This document shows, piece after piece, positions 33,978 to 45,304 of a stretch of DNA of 64,000 bases. The translations under genes and the position numbers were made by a program. How positions within the stretch are numbered: position 1 is the first letter of the stretch; each line of letters begins with the position of its first letter. Under the pieces are notes generated by a model. It did no database searches, had not been told where the DNA came from, and saw only the letters and a list, made by a program, of their open reading frames with translations. The DNA is from Mycoplasma nasistruthionis (GTDB taxonomy: Bacteria > Bacillota_I > Bacilli_A > Mycoplasmatales > Metamycoplasmataceae): assembly GCF_006228185.1 (NCBI RefSeq), contig NZ_CP040825.1, forward strand, positions 1 through 64,000, in the 5' to 3' direction.

Positions 33978-36900
33978 ATGACGAAAAACAAAATTAAAAA
34001 TTTATTAATTTTGTTATGCACAGCTACTGTAGCTGTGCCTGTTAGTTTATCAGCATCATGCGAAATGCCACGAAAACTATCAATTAACAAAATTAATAAA
34101 GATAAAGACAAAAAAGAACCAACTGAAACACCGACCCCAACAGTTGAAAACCCAACACCAGACAAAGGAAAGGTAAAACAACCAGTTTTAGAAGTTCCGA
34201 AAACACCAGTTGTTTCATTGCAAGAATTTCTAAAGTCATCAATTTCAAAATTAGCACTGTCAGTGCCTGAAATTGGAAACACAAATGTTTTAGATGTCAA
34301 CGAAGATCAAATTAATGTTACTTATCCTGAAAATCTAGGTCTAAAAGTAGCGAGAAAAGAAATTATTAAACGTGATTATATCAATGACACTATTACAGTT
34401 AATTTAGAACTTTCAAAAAACAATGAAAGAATAATGCATCCTTTTGAAATTTCTGGTTTTGGTAAATCAGCGGTAAAATTTGATGATCTGAAAAGTACAT
34501 TTAGTGAGAAAGACTTATTTTTTACACCTGATTATTCAAATTATTCAATCAAACAACTACAAAGAATCAACTTTAATAATGATTGAAAATTTAAATATGC
34601 TGGAACTAGCGATATAAAAAACGTTCAATATGATGATAGCCAAATGAAAAGATTGAATTTACCACACGATTGATCTATTCATTTTGATTTTTCACCGCAC
34701 ATTTCTAACGAATGAGGAGCATTGGAAGGTGGAAGCGGTTGATATCGTAAAAGTTTCGATGTACCAGAAACTTGAAGAGATAAAGATTTAGCAATTCACT
34801 TTGAAGGAGTTTATCGTAATGCTTTCATTTATTTAAATGGAACATTAATAGGTAATTATCCTTCAGGTTATCAACCTTTTACATTTAAACTTAATCCTGA
34901 TTTAATCAATTATGGTGGAAAAAACATTCTTGCAGTTAAGTCAGATAATCCACAAAATTCATCACGTTGATATTCTGGTTCAGGAATATATAGAGATGTT
35001 TTTTTAGAAGCTTACAACAAAGTAAGAATGGTAAGAGATGGTGGAATTGTTATTACAACACCAAAATTAAAAGAACAAAAAGACACCTTGGTTGATACTA
35101 ATGTAAAATATACTATTCAAAATAATAGTAACCAAGCCACAAACGTAAAAATTAAACAAACTCTTTATGATAAAACAACTAATGAAGTTGTTTATACAAA
35201 TACATCTGAATCTATTCAATTAGATGCTAATTCAACAAAAATGATGGATTTAAACTTCCAAGTCAATGCACCTAAATTGTGAGATGATATCAACCCTAAT
35301 CTTTATGTCCTAAAAACAGAAATATTAGATGCTACAAATGATGAATTAATTTCAGAAGAAAATACCAGATTTGGTTATAGATTTTTCGAATGAACAACAA
35401 ATGATGGATTTTCAATCAACGGTCGTTGAACCAAATTGAAAGGTGTTTCAATGCACCATGATCAAGGGGCTTTAGGTGCTGTTGCATCATTTGATGCAAT
35501 TTATCGTCAAATGAAGTCGATGAAAGATATGGGTGTAAATGCAATTAGATCAACCCATAATCCAGCAGATTGACAATTGATTGAAATCTGTGAAGACTTA
35601 GGTCTATTGTTAATCAATGAAGCATTTGACACATGATATTCAAAAAGTAAAAAACCCCTTGATTACAATTTATTTTTTGAAGAAGTATCAACACATCCTG
35701 ATGCAAAACAAGGTGATACATGAGCAAAATTTGATATTCAGAGCATGGTAAAACAAAGTATCAATTCACCTGCTATTTTTGCTTGATCAATAGGTAATGA
35801 AATCTTTGAAGCTTTAGAGCAAAAAGGTGTAACGACAACTCAAAACTTAGTTAAATGAATTAAAGAAATTGATTCAACTCGTTATGTGACTTGAGGAAAT
35901 GATAAATATCGCTTTGGAGATTATAGAACAGTAAACGAAGCATCAAGTGCATTAGATGCTGTAGGTTTTAACTATTCAGAAAAAGAAACGGAACGTTATA
36001 AAAACAATTATCCAAATTGAAGAATTTATGGTTCTGAAACTTCATCAGCACTAAGATCAAGAGGAGTTTACTTCAGACCTGATTTATATGATAATGGTTC
36101 AGAATCAAACTCAGTCTATGGGAAACAATTATCTGACTATGGAAACAACAGGGTTGGATGAGGAAAAACTGCAACCGATTCATGAGTGTTTGATAGAGAT
36201 CACAAATATTATGCTGGACAATTTATTTGAACCGGATGAGACTATATTGGTGAACCAACACCATGAAACCAAAGAGGTGGTGCTGATAATCCAAAAAGTT
36301 CATACTTCGGAATTGTTGATACAGCAGGATTCCCTAAAAATGATTACTATTTATACCAATCTCAATGATTAGATGTTAATAAAAAACCTATGGTTCACAT
36401 TCTTCCACATTGAACATGAGATCAAAAGAAATACAAAGATTTAATTACTGATTCAAATGGCAATATTGAAGTAAGAGTATTTTCAAATGCTTCTAAAGTG
36501 GAATTATTTATAGATGATAAAAGTTTAGGTGAAAAAGAATTTGTTGAAAAAACAACTAACTATGGTTATAAATATCAAGAAGGTGCTAATTCTAAAGAGT
36601 TATATTTAAAATGGCAAGTTAAATATAAACCAGGAACTTTAAAGGCTGTAGCAAAAGATAAATCAGGCAACATTATTGCAACTGATATTATAAAAAGTGC
36701 AAAAACACCAGTTAAAGTTAAGTTAATTCCTGAAAAAACAGTAATTAAAGCTGATGGAAAATCACTAAGCTATATTCAAGTCATTACACAAGACGTTGAT
36801 GGAGTGGAATATCCATGATCAAACAACTTAATCCACTTTGATATTAAAGGCGCTGGACGTATAGTTGGTGTTGATAATGGAGATGCAAATTCACGCGAAA

Positions 36901-39900
36901 GATATAAAGAACAAGAAAATGGTAAATGACAAAGAAAACTGTTTAGTGGTAAAGCAATTGTTATTATTGAATCAAATTTAACTGAAGGTCCAATTACAAT
37001 TTCAGCTTCATCAAGTGGGTTGCAATCTGATCAAACAACAATTTATTCAATTAAGAACATCAATCCAGATTCTAAAAACATCAAATATGTTCAACTTGAA
37101 AATTACAATGGATTTACTAACTCTGAATTAAATCTACCAACAGAAATTACAGTGATTTTAGAAAATGGTACAGAAGCTAAAAAAACTATTACTTGAAACA
37201 CTGAAAATGTTAATTTGGCGCAAGCTGGAGAATATCAAATTTCATTTAGTTTAGATAATAAAACTTATAAAACTTTATTATCACTGAAAGACTTTGGATC
37301 ATCATTTAAAGTTCCTGATTATTTCTTTACAGTTTCTGAACAACAATTAAACAATGAAACTGAACTTAACAGTTTATTACCAACTCATGTTAATGCAACT
37401 GACGGAATTAATGCCGAATTCCTAGAAAGCGCTTGAGAAACAACTTACAGGATTTTAAACAACAACAAGAAAGAGGTTTTAGGTAAATTAAAAAAATACC
37501 CAGAAATCAAATTTAAAGCAACATTTATCAGCAAACCAAAAGGTTCAATTATTGACCTTAACACAAACACTTTACCAACAGGAACAACAGTTGTTGCATC
37601 ATATGCAAGTGCTGGAGATCAAGCAAATAATGTTTTAACAAACCACCCAAATCATGATCGCAGATGAACTAACTGAACGCAAAACAATACAGCAACCACA
37701 CAACAAGATACTTTAACATTTACCTTACCAGCAAAACAATTAATTTCTGCAGTTGGATTTAATTTATTCAAAGATTTAAACACAAATCAAGAAGGGCCTT
37801 TAGAGGTGCTTGTTTCAACTTCGGAAGACGGCAATAGTTTTACCGAAGTTTCAAACCAAAACAAAAAAACAGATTTCAAAGCTGAAGAATCAAAAGAACA
37901 CATAATTAGATTTGATGAAGTAAATACTAAATTTATTAGATTAACAATTAAAAACAGAGAAAAAAACACTAATAATGGTCAAAAGCAATACTGAGTTAAT
38001 GGTTTATTAAGATTTAGAACATTTAGCAAAACAAATTCATTATTAAAAGAAACCGACAATAAATTAACAAAAATTTATGCTAATGGCAGTTTAATTAATG
38101 GGTTTAATCCAGATAAAAATACATACGATATAAAAGTTGAATCAACACAAAGTTGACCTGAATTAACTTTTGCTGTTGATTCATCAACCGGAGCTCAATA
38201 TTCAGTAGTATCAACAGAAAAAGACAATAAGAAAATTTACACAATCTTTGTTTATGCCGAAGATGGTTCAGTTAATAAATACTTTGTTAACTTAATCAAA
38301 GAATATTCAACCATTAAAAGTGTTGATTTAAAATCTTACTTTATCCCAGTAGGAATGGCTCAAAAACCTGAATTAACCATTAATTTAGAAAACGATATTA
38401 AATTAGATATTTCTGAAGTATCTAATTTAAGAATTGTTGCTGAAAATAATGAAAAAATAAATCACATCAGTTTTTACAACAATTACCTTTTAGCCCATTC
38501 ATTAGGTACTGAACGAATTAAGTTCATGTTTGAATATAAAGAAAAAACTTACGAATCTAATTATCAAGATTACAAAGTAATTGAAAACATCTTAAATCCA
38601 CAAATTTTAAATGTTTCTCCTATTATTCTAAACACTGAAATTAATCAACCGATTGATTTACCTGACAAATTGAATGTTAGATATGACAATGAAGATTTTG
38701 ACAGAACTTATGATATCTTATGAGAGTATCCAAGTGTCGAATTTGATCAACCAGGAGTTTATTCAATTCACGGAACTTTAGCTTCTAATAATACTGATAT
38801 TTTTGCCACAATTAATGTTAAAGGCTTATCATATGTAAATGATTTATATTTAAATGCTGTAACTGATTTTAAACCACTTTTACCAACAACAGTCACAGGA
38901 TTTAATAACTTCAACGAACCAATGGAAGTGGAAGTTGTTTGAGATAGTATTGACTCATTAGATTTTTCACATTCAGGAATAACACATACAGTTAACGGAA
39001 AAGTCAAAAATACCGAACTTTCAATAAAAGCCTTTATTACTGTTTCAACAAAACGCGATGAATTTAATATTTCAAAACAAGCCACAGGATTTGATTACCC
39101 AGCTGCCTTTTCTGGATTTAGTAATGACAGAAACGGAAACAGAGACTTTGTTGGCAATTTAAACGATGGAATTGATAATAAATGAACTGATTGAAATCCT
39201 TCAAAAAGAGTTAATGAAAACTATGTTGGAGTATTATTTGCTCGGGGTGGTTTAATCGGGGCTGAATCATTTAATAATTTAACAATTAAATTTGGTTCAG
39301 ATAATGCTTCAAATAAACCAAAAGCATATCAAATCCAATATCTAAAAGTAAAACCTACTGAAATACCTTCTGCAGGTCAATTACCTCATTTATTCGAAAC
39401 AAACTCAATCTTAAACGATGAAAATGCTTGAACAAATGTTGAAATGTTAAACAGCCCTAATATGAATGCTTTAACGCCAGGAATGAGTGAAGATATCACA
39501 TTTAGATTTAAACCTGTCACAGGTTATGCTATTAGAATTAAAATGACACACCAAGATGGACATGGTGGTTTAGGTATCTTGATTAAAGAATTAACTGTTA
39601 ACAGCCCTATTCCAAACGTTGCAAGTGACTTTACAGTAAATAGTATTAAGGTTGATAACCAAGCAATAGAAAACTTTGAAACCAATAAGTTTGAATATGA
39701 CTTGACTTTAAAACAAAGACAATTGCCAGAAATTATGTTTGAAACTAATGGTTCTGTAAAAGTTTCAAAGACTTTAAATGGCAATAAATTAATCTACACT
39801 GTTTCATCACAAGACAACTCAAAGGTTCAAAAATACACTTTTAACTTATACTATGGCAATAAAGAAGTCAAATCAATGCTAATTGAACAATTAAAAGAAC

Positions 39901-40061
39901 AACTTCCTAAATTGTTTGCCCTTGATCCGAATAAAAACTTATTACTTTACAGCAGAGGACAAAGTTTAATTAGAGAAATTAACTATATTGTCAATGACAT
40001 ATTTACCCACCAAAATGAATTAAACCTAGTCTTACAAGAAGTAAAAGAAGTTTTACAGTAA
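33978..40061 (+). CDS. Surface lipoprotein beta-galactosidase-like glycosidase (GH2) with discoidin-like carbohydrate-binding domains
   Basis: This 2027-residue protein has a lipoprotein signal (LIL..., lipobox SASC). Residues about 190-790 form the GH2 sandwich-Ig-barrel: WSIGNEI carries the acid/base Glu608 and IYGSETSSALRSRG the nucleophile Glu687. This follows the pneumococcal BgaA pattern for terminal galactose. Ig-like domains follow, then two discoidin (F5/8C, CBM32)-like modules near 1205-1347 and 1703-1875, linked by beta-rich repeats (FNPDKNTYDIKVE, FETNKFEYDLTLK). The C-terminus is helical. It likely trims galactose from host glycans at the cell surface. The frame is intact with many TGA Trp codons. 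It is monocistronic between terminators. Confidence 0.88.
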
Positions 40062-40063
40062 CA

Positions 40064-40094
40064 AATAAAATCGCACATTTAGTGCGATTTTATT
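40064..40094. terminator. Bidirectional terminator between the glycosidase and a lipoprotein gene
   Basis: AATAAAATCGCAC, ATTTA, GTGCGATTTTATT is a 13-bp perfect stem between two convergent stops. Confidence 0.85.
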
Positions 40095-40097
40095 ATG

Positions 40098-40973
40098 CTA
40101 ATTTGAAGTTGAATTATTTGAGCCGTCTTTAGTTTGTTTGTCATTTCGTGCTTTATTGATGGCTATCTGTAATTGCAGTGTAGCTGCTTGAAGTTCTGAG
40201 ATATCTTGCAAATCAGATTTTAATTTTGCTTGGTTATTTGCTTCTGTTAATTCATGTCTAATTTGATTATATTTTTCAGCATTTAATTCAGCAATTTGAG
40301 CATCAACAACTTTAATAAGTTCAATCAAAGTATTTCTAGCTTGATTAACTAAATTTCTTTGACTTTCTTTTTCATTTAATATTGCTTGCTTATCACTTTC
40401 AGCTTTTAAAATAGCTTGTTCTAAAGTTTCTCTAGCTTGCTGAATTGTTTGAATATCATTTGAATTTAGAAGTTCTTTAACTTGATTATAAGTCGCAATT
40501 AAATCAGCTTTAATTTGAGCATATTCATCATCAAGATATTTGGCTATTTGAGCTAATTGACTATCTAATATAGTTTTTAATTCATTTTTTGAAGCTATTA
40601 ATTCATTTTGTTTTGCAGTTTTTCTTTGATCTATAAAATCTTTGTCTTTTACTGCTTTAGCAATGGCTAATTCAATAGCTTGTCTGGCTTCTTTTAATTG
40701 TTGTAAATCATCAGAAGTTTTTACTTTTACCCCATTGTCATAGGCAGTTTCTAATGCGTCTTTAATAAAGTCATAATCTGGATCAGAATATAAATTGATT
40801 TGAATATCTTTTGTGGCCAATAAGGTTTTTAATGATGTTTGTAATGTTAATAATTTATTTTGTTTATCCTTATCAACTTCTTGCGATTGACCGCAAGAAG
40901 CACTGATACCAATTAATGGCAAGGTAATTGAACTAAAAAAAGCACCAATTCAGAATTTCTTAATTTTGTTCAT
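40098..40973 (-). CDS. Coiled-coil surface lipoprotein with three FIVAR-like repeats
   Basis: This 291-residue protein starts MNKIKKFWIGAFFSSITLPLIGISASC, with the start at 40973 chosen because it supplies the full signal and lipobox. The mature part has three degenerate repeats of about 83 residues. Each has a lysine-rich first helix, a Y-x-x-I(K/R)xxLxxAY-like stretch, then ND(I/L)xxLxxA(R/T)xxLxxAIxKAxxDK. Such helical repeats occur in adhesins and cell-wall-binding proteins (FIVAR type). The function is unknown. It is convergent with the glycosidase gene. Confidence 0.85.
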
Positions 40974-41232
40974 CTTTTCTCCTGTCATAAAGTGTGAAGG
41001 TTAATATTTTCAAACAAAGATACTTATTACAAATTTACTAAATTTTAAGTAGTAAAAATTAAATTAATTTTAATTTTCAAAAAAATTAGATTTTTTTCAT
41101 TTTTAGTTTAGATCATTGTATCAAAATTTGCTTAATATATCGTTTTTTATATGTGTCAAACAGACAAAATTCTTGTTATTTGACATTGATAAAAAAGTTA
41201 ATAAAAGATATATGTTTTTCATCAGGATTCTA
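40974..41232. other. Intergenic region upstream of rplK
   Basis: Holds divergent upstream sequences. The ribosome binding site of the lipoprotein gene (GGAGAAAAG) is next to 40973. No gene is supported. Confidence 0.6.
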
Positions 41233-41238
41233 TATAAT
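41233..41238 (+). promoter_or_regulatory. -10 box for the rplK-rplA operon
   Basis: TATAAT lies 76 bases before the rplK start, leaving a leader long enough for L1 autoregulation as known in other bacteria. The leader structure itself was not proven. Confidence 0.5.
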
Positions 41239-41313
41239 AGAAAAGCAATATAAGTTATTGCCAAGTGGAAGATATTTTATATCGCTAGACCACAATATCG
41301 AAAGGATACCAAA

Positions 41314-41904
41314 ATGGCAAAGAAAGAAATTCAACGTATCGCTAAGTTGCAATTCCCAGCAGGTCAAGCTAAACCAGGTCCAGCTTTAGCTGGTGTTGGT
41401 GTTAACATGCCTGAATTTACAAAAGCATTTAACGATGCAACTAGAGATAGAGGGAACGAACCAGTTCCAGTACAAATTACAGTTTACAAAGACAAAACAT
41501 TCGAATTTAAATTATTCACATCACCAGCTTCATACAAAATTAAACAAGCAGCTAAAATCCAATCAGGTGCTGCAAATGCTAAAACAACAATCGTTGCTAC
41601 AATTTCAAAAGATCAATTAAGAGAAATTGCAGAATACAAAATGGTTGATTTAAACACAGATGACATTTTTGCTGCTATGGCTACAGTTGCTGGTACAGCA
41701 AAACAAATGGGTGTTCTAGTTGAAGGTTATGATGACATTTTCAAAGCTAAAGCCGAAGCTAAAGCAGCTGCAAAAGCGGCAAAAGCTGCAGCAGCTAAGG
41801 AAGCAGCTCTAGAAAGTGATTTAGAAGAATTAGTAAACACTAAAGGACACGGAATTGAAGTTAATGTTATCGGAGATGAAAAAGAAGAAGGAGAACAAGA
41901 ATAA
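41314..41904 (+). CDS. rplK: 50S ribosomal protein L11
   Basis: This 196-residue protein has the L11 pattern: KLQFPAGQAKPGPALAGVGVN (proline-rich N domain), FTKAFNDAT, and KTPPAS-like FTSPASYKIKQAAKIQSG, the rRNA/GTPase-centre-binding C domain. A C-terminal extension of about 50 residues, first Ala/Lys-rich (KAEAKAAAKAAKAAAAKEAA) and then acidic, is beyond the usual 141 residues and is typical of some mycoplasmas. Its stop overlaps the rplA start (TAATG). Confidence 0.96.
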   Translation: MAKKEIQRIAKLQFPAGQAKPGPALAGVGVNMPEFTKAFNDATRDRGNEPVPVQITVYKDKTFEFKLFTSPASYKIKQAAKIQSGAANAKTTIVATISKDQLREIAEYKMVDLNTDDIFAAMATVAGTAKQMGVLVEGYDDIFKAKAEAKAAAKAAKAAAAKEAALESDLEELVNTKGHGIEVNVIGDEKEEGEQE

Positions 41905-42599
41905 TGGCTAAAAGATTATCTAAAAAATTAAAAGCATCACGTGATTCATTTGATAGAACAGTTGCTTACGATTTAGCTGACGCTATTGAACTTGCTAAAA
42001 AAACTTCTTACGCAAACTTTGACGCTTCAATCGATTTAGCATTCAACTTAAACCTAGACGTTCGTAAAGCTGATCAACAATTACGTGGAGCAGTTTTATT
42101 ACCAAACGGAACAGGTAAATCAATCAAAGTTTTAGTTGCTACAAACAATGTTGAAAAACAAAAAGCAGCTAAAGAAGCTGGAGCTGACATCGTTGTTGAT
42201 GGACAAGCTTTAGAACAAAAAATTAAAGAAGATGATTTTGACTTTGATGTAATGGTAGCTGATCCAGCTATGATGCCTTTATTAGGTAAATATGGTAAAA
42301 AACTTGGGCCTAAAGGTTTAATGCCTAACCCTAAAACAGGAACAGTTACTCCTACTCCAGAAAAAGCTGTAGAAGAACTTAAAAAAGGTAAAGCAAACTA
42401 TCGTACAGATAAAGCGGGTGTTGTTCACTCATTAATCGGTAAGAAAAGTATGTCTACAGAAGCTTTAACACAAAACGCTCAAACTTTAATTAACTTAATT
42501 AAGAAATTAAAACCAGCAGCGGTTAAAGGAACATACATGTTAAACTTAACAGTTTCAGCATCTATGGGACCAAGTGTTAAAATTAAAATCGAAAAATAA
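41904..42599 (+). CDS. rplA: 50S ribosomal protein L1
   Basis: This 231-residue protein carries the L1 signature LGKYGKKLGPKGLMPNPKTGTVT and the KKGKANYRTDKAGVVH segment. L1 forms the ribosome stalk at the E site and can repress its own operon. It is translationally coupled to rplK (1-base overlap). A terminator follows. Confidence 0.97.
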   Translation: MAKRLSKKLKASRDSFDRTVAYDLADAIELAKKTSYANFDASIDLAFNLNLDVRKADQQLRGAVLLPNGTGKSIKVLVATNNVEKQKAAKEAGADIVVDGQALEQKIKEDDFDFDVMVADPAMMPLLGKYGKKLGPKGLMPNPKTGTVTPTPEKAVEELKKGKANYRTDKAGVVHSLIGKKSMSTEALTQNAQTLINLIKKLKPAAVKGTYMLNLTVSASMGPSVKIKIEK

Positions 42600-42608
42600 T
42601 ATAACAAA

Positions 42609-42635
42609 TAACACCACTTTTTAAGTGGTGTTTTT
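42609..42635 (+). terminator. Terminator after rplA
   Basis: AACACCACTT, TTT, AAGTGGTGTT followed by T residues. Confidence 0.85.
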
Positions 42636-42676
42636 CTACATCTTTTTAGAGTATTAGTATTTGAAAGATGATAAAA

Positions 42677-42699
42677 AATAACCCTAAAATAGGGTTATT
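42677..42699 (-). terminator. Terminator of the rimP-nusA-infB-apt operon
   Basis: AATAACCCTA, AAA, TAGGGTTATT with a T-run on the minus strand. It overlaps the apt stop codon. Confidence 0.82.
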
Positions 42700-43201
42700 C
42701 TTCAATTAATGCTTCAATAGTTAGATTATTCAATTTAGCTCTACCATTTAATTCTTTTAATTCACATAAAACAATTAATTTAGTAGTTTCAATTTGCTGT
42801 GATTGAAGCAATTTAACTATTGCATCTACTGTACCACCTGTAGCTAAAACATCATCAATAATAACTGCTTTTAAATTAGGTTTAAGCACGTTTGATTGAA
42901 TTTCAATTGCATTTTCACCATATTCTAAATCATAGTTTTGAACAATTGTTTTACCAGGCAATTTTCCTTTTTTACGCACCATTACAAATGGCTTGTTAAT
43001 TGCATAAGCAACAGGTGTGCCAAAAATAAATCCTCTTGCATCAGGAGCAACAATAATATCAGCTTGTGATGCCAAATCAGCCATTTTATCAATCACATGT
43101 TTAAAAGCATGTGGATTGGCTAATAATGGGGAAATATCTTTGAAGTTAATTCCTTGTTTAGGGAAGTTGGGTACGTTTTGTATGTAATCTTGTAATTTCA
43201 T
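42695..43201 (-). CDS. apt: Adenine phosphoribosyltransferase
   Basis: This 168-residue enzyme makes AMP from adenine and PRPP. It has IVAPDARGFIFG, KPFVMVRKKGKLPG and the PRPP loop AVIIDDVLATGGT. Length and motifs are normal. It overlaps infB by one base and is last in the operon, an unusual position (rbfA often follows infB). Confidence 0.95.
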   Translation of the reverse strand: MKLQDYIQNVPNFPKQGINFKDISPLLANPHAFKHVIDKMADLASQADIIVAPDARGFIFGTPVAYAINKPFVMVRKKGKLPGKTIVQNYDLEYGENAIEIQSNVLKPNLKAVIIDDVLATGGTVDAIVKLLQSQQIETTKLIVLCELKELNGRAKLNNLTIEALIEE

Positions 43202-45033
43202 TAGCTAACTCTAACATCTTCGTAGAATTCTAAAACGTCATCTTCTTTAATGTCATTAAAGTTTTTAATGTGAGTACCAAAATCTTTTCCTTTAATAACT
43301 TCTTTAGTATCATTTTTATCACGTTTTAAACTGTCAATAATACCTTCATGTAATAATTTTCCACCACGGTATAGCTTAACTTTACAATTTGATTTAGCAA
43401 CACCTGTGTCCATCATACATCCAGCAATGTTTCCAACTTTTGAGTAGAAGAAAACTTTAATAATATGAGCTTCACCAATTTTTTGTTCTTCATACACTGG
43501 TGTTTTTTCACCTTCTAGCATAGATTGACAATCTTCAATAATTTTATAAATAACGTTGTGTGAAATTAAACTTATTTTCTTATTAGTTGCAGTTTCTTTA
43601 ATGTGTGGATTCACTTTTAAGTTAAAAGCAAAAATAATAGCATTAGAAGCTTCTGCTAATAATAAGTCATTTCCATTAACATCACCTGCTGAAGCTTGAA
43701 TAACTTTAATAGCAGCTTCATCATTTTCTAAGACATTAATTTGATCTTTAATAGCTTGACTGGTTCCGTATACGTCAGCTTTAACAATAACTTTAATAAT
43801 TTTCTTACCATTTTCATTACTGTGGTCTTGAGCTTTTCCGTATAGCAACTCTTTTTTATCAGAGTTTAATTTTTCCATTGCTAATTTTTTAGCAAATTTT
43901 TCATCATTTAATCCAACAAATTTATCACCAGCATCAGGAGCATAATTAAGTCCTGAAATAATAGCTGGATCACCTGGAGAAACTTTTTCTAACGGTTTAC
44001 CGTTGGCATCAAACATCATTCTTACACGTCCATATTTAGAACCAGCAACTAAGAAATCACCTTTATATAATGTACCGTTTTCGACAATAATTGTTGAAAC
44101 AGCACCAATTCCCTTATCTGTTCTTGATTCAATAACTGTTCCAATTGGATAACGGTTAGGGTTTGCCTTTAGTTCTAAGAATTCACTTAAGAATAAAATT
44201 GCATCAAATAATTCAGTTAAACCTTCACCTTTAAGCGCTGAACCGTAAACAATTTGTGTATCACCACCATATTCACTAATTAAAACACCATTTTCAGCAA
44301 GTTCACCTTTAAGTCTGTCTAAGTCTTTATTAGCACGATCCATTTTGTTAACAAAAACAATTAATGGAACATTAGCAGCTAAAGCATGATTAATAGCTTC
44401 TTTTGTTTGTGGCATAACTCCATCATCAGCAGCGACTACTAAAATAACAATATCAGTAACCTTAGCACCACGAGCACGCATTTGAGAGAAGGCTTCATGA
44501 CCAGGAGTGTCTAAGAAAGTAATTTTCTTTAGCTCTTCTTGTTTAGTGTCTTTGTTCTTAATTTTGTGTACTATTTGATAAGCACCTGTATGTTGTGTAA
44601 TTCCTGATGACTCAGTAGAAACAATGTTTGAATTACGGATTTTATCAATTAATGTTGTCTTACCGTGATCAACGTGCCCCATAACTGTAATAATAGGACA
44701 ACGTTCTTTCAAATCATTGGCATCATCAACAAATAAAACTTCGTCTAAAAAGTTTGTAGCATCAATGCTTGTTTCTTTTTTGAAGTCATAGTTGTATCCA
44801 ATACATAACTCAGCAATTTGTTCTTCATCTAGAATAGTGTTTAAATTGCAAAGTTTACCTTGTAAAAACATTTTCTTAATAATGTCGTTTGGATTAACTT
44901 TAATTGCCGTAGCGAAGTCAGCAATTGACATTTTTTGAGTAAAAATAAATACTCCATCAACAACTTCAGTTTTAACTCCTGTTAGTTGTTGTTTAATTTC
45001 ATTAACGTTTGAAACTCTATTTTTCTTGCTCAT
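43201..45033 (-). CDS. infB: Translation initiation factor IF-2
   Basis: This 610-residue GTPase delivers initiator tRNA to the 30S subunit. G-domain motifs: [10 protein letters not shown] (G1), [11 protein letters not shown] (G3), FVNKMD (G4), GSALKGEG (G5). C1/C2 domains follow. It lacks the long charged N-terminal extension of larger bacteria, as usual in mollicutes. The start ATG follows a perfect AGGAGG. It overlaps ylxR by 17 bases. Confidence 0.97.
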   Translation of the reverse strand: MSKKNRVSNVNEIKQQLTGVKTEVVDGVFIFTQKMSIADFATAIKVNPNDIIKKMFLQGKLCNLNTILDEEQIAELCIGYNYDFKKETSIDATNFLDEVLFVDDANDLKERCPIITVMGHVDHGKTTLIDKIRNSNIVSTESSGITQHTGAYQIVHKIKNKDTKQEELKKITFLDTPGHEAFSQMRARGAKVTDIVILVVAADDGVMPQTKEAINHALAANVPLIVFVNKMDRANKDLDRLKGELAENGVLISEYGGDTQIVYGSALKGEGLTELFDAILFLSEFLELKANPNRYPIGTVIESRTDKGIGAVSTIIVENGTLYKGDFLVAGSKYGRVRMMFDANGKPLEKVSPGDPAIISGLNYAPDAGDKFVGLNDEKFAKKLAMEKLNSDKKELLYGKAQDHSNENGKKIIKVIVKADVYGTSQAIKDQINVLENDEAAIKVIQASAGDVNGNDLLLAEASNAIIFAFNLKVNPHIKETATNKKISLISHNVIYKIIEDCQSMLEGEKTPVYEEQKIGEAHIIKVFFYSKVGNIAGCMMDTGVAKSNCKVKLYRGGKLLHEGIIDSLKRDKNDTKEVIKGKDFGTHIKNFNDIKEDDVLEFYEDVRVS

Positions 45034-45304
45034 GCAATACCTCCTGAAGTTGTTTAAACAACTCTTCGTAAGTTTCTTTTGATATATTCGCTTTAAATGT
45101 TCGATTTAAAGCTCTTGATTTACAAATCAATTCTCAATTTTTCGTAGCAGGTATAAAATATGCACCACGACCTTTTTTATCTTTTTGTAAATCTAAGGTA
45201 ACAGTATTTGTTGATCTAACAAAATCAAATCTAACTAATTGATTAATTGGTACTATTTGATTAGTAGCAATACACTTACGTGTATAATTAATCTCATTCT
45301 TCAT
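45017..45304 (-). CDS. ylxR: YlxR-family RNA-binding protein (DUF448)
   Basis: This 95-residue protein starts MKNEINYTRKCIATNQIVP, matching the YlxR R-x-C-x-x-(S)-x-(K) opening, then LVRFDFV and GRGAYFIP. It sits between nusA and infB, the standard location. YlxR binds RNA and in other bacteria interacts with RNase P. The start at 45304 is preferred over the longer frame from 45337 because it matches the family start. It overlaps the nusA 3' end by 17 bases. Confidence 0.88.

Noticed and set aside
36088-36372. Plus-strand open frame of 94 codons in another frame
   Set aside because: Lies wholly inside the intact glycosidase gene, whose frame has the conserved motifs.
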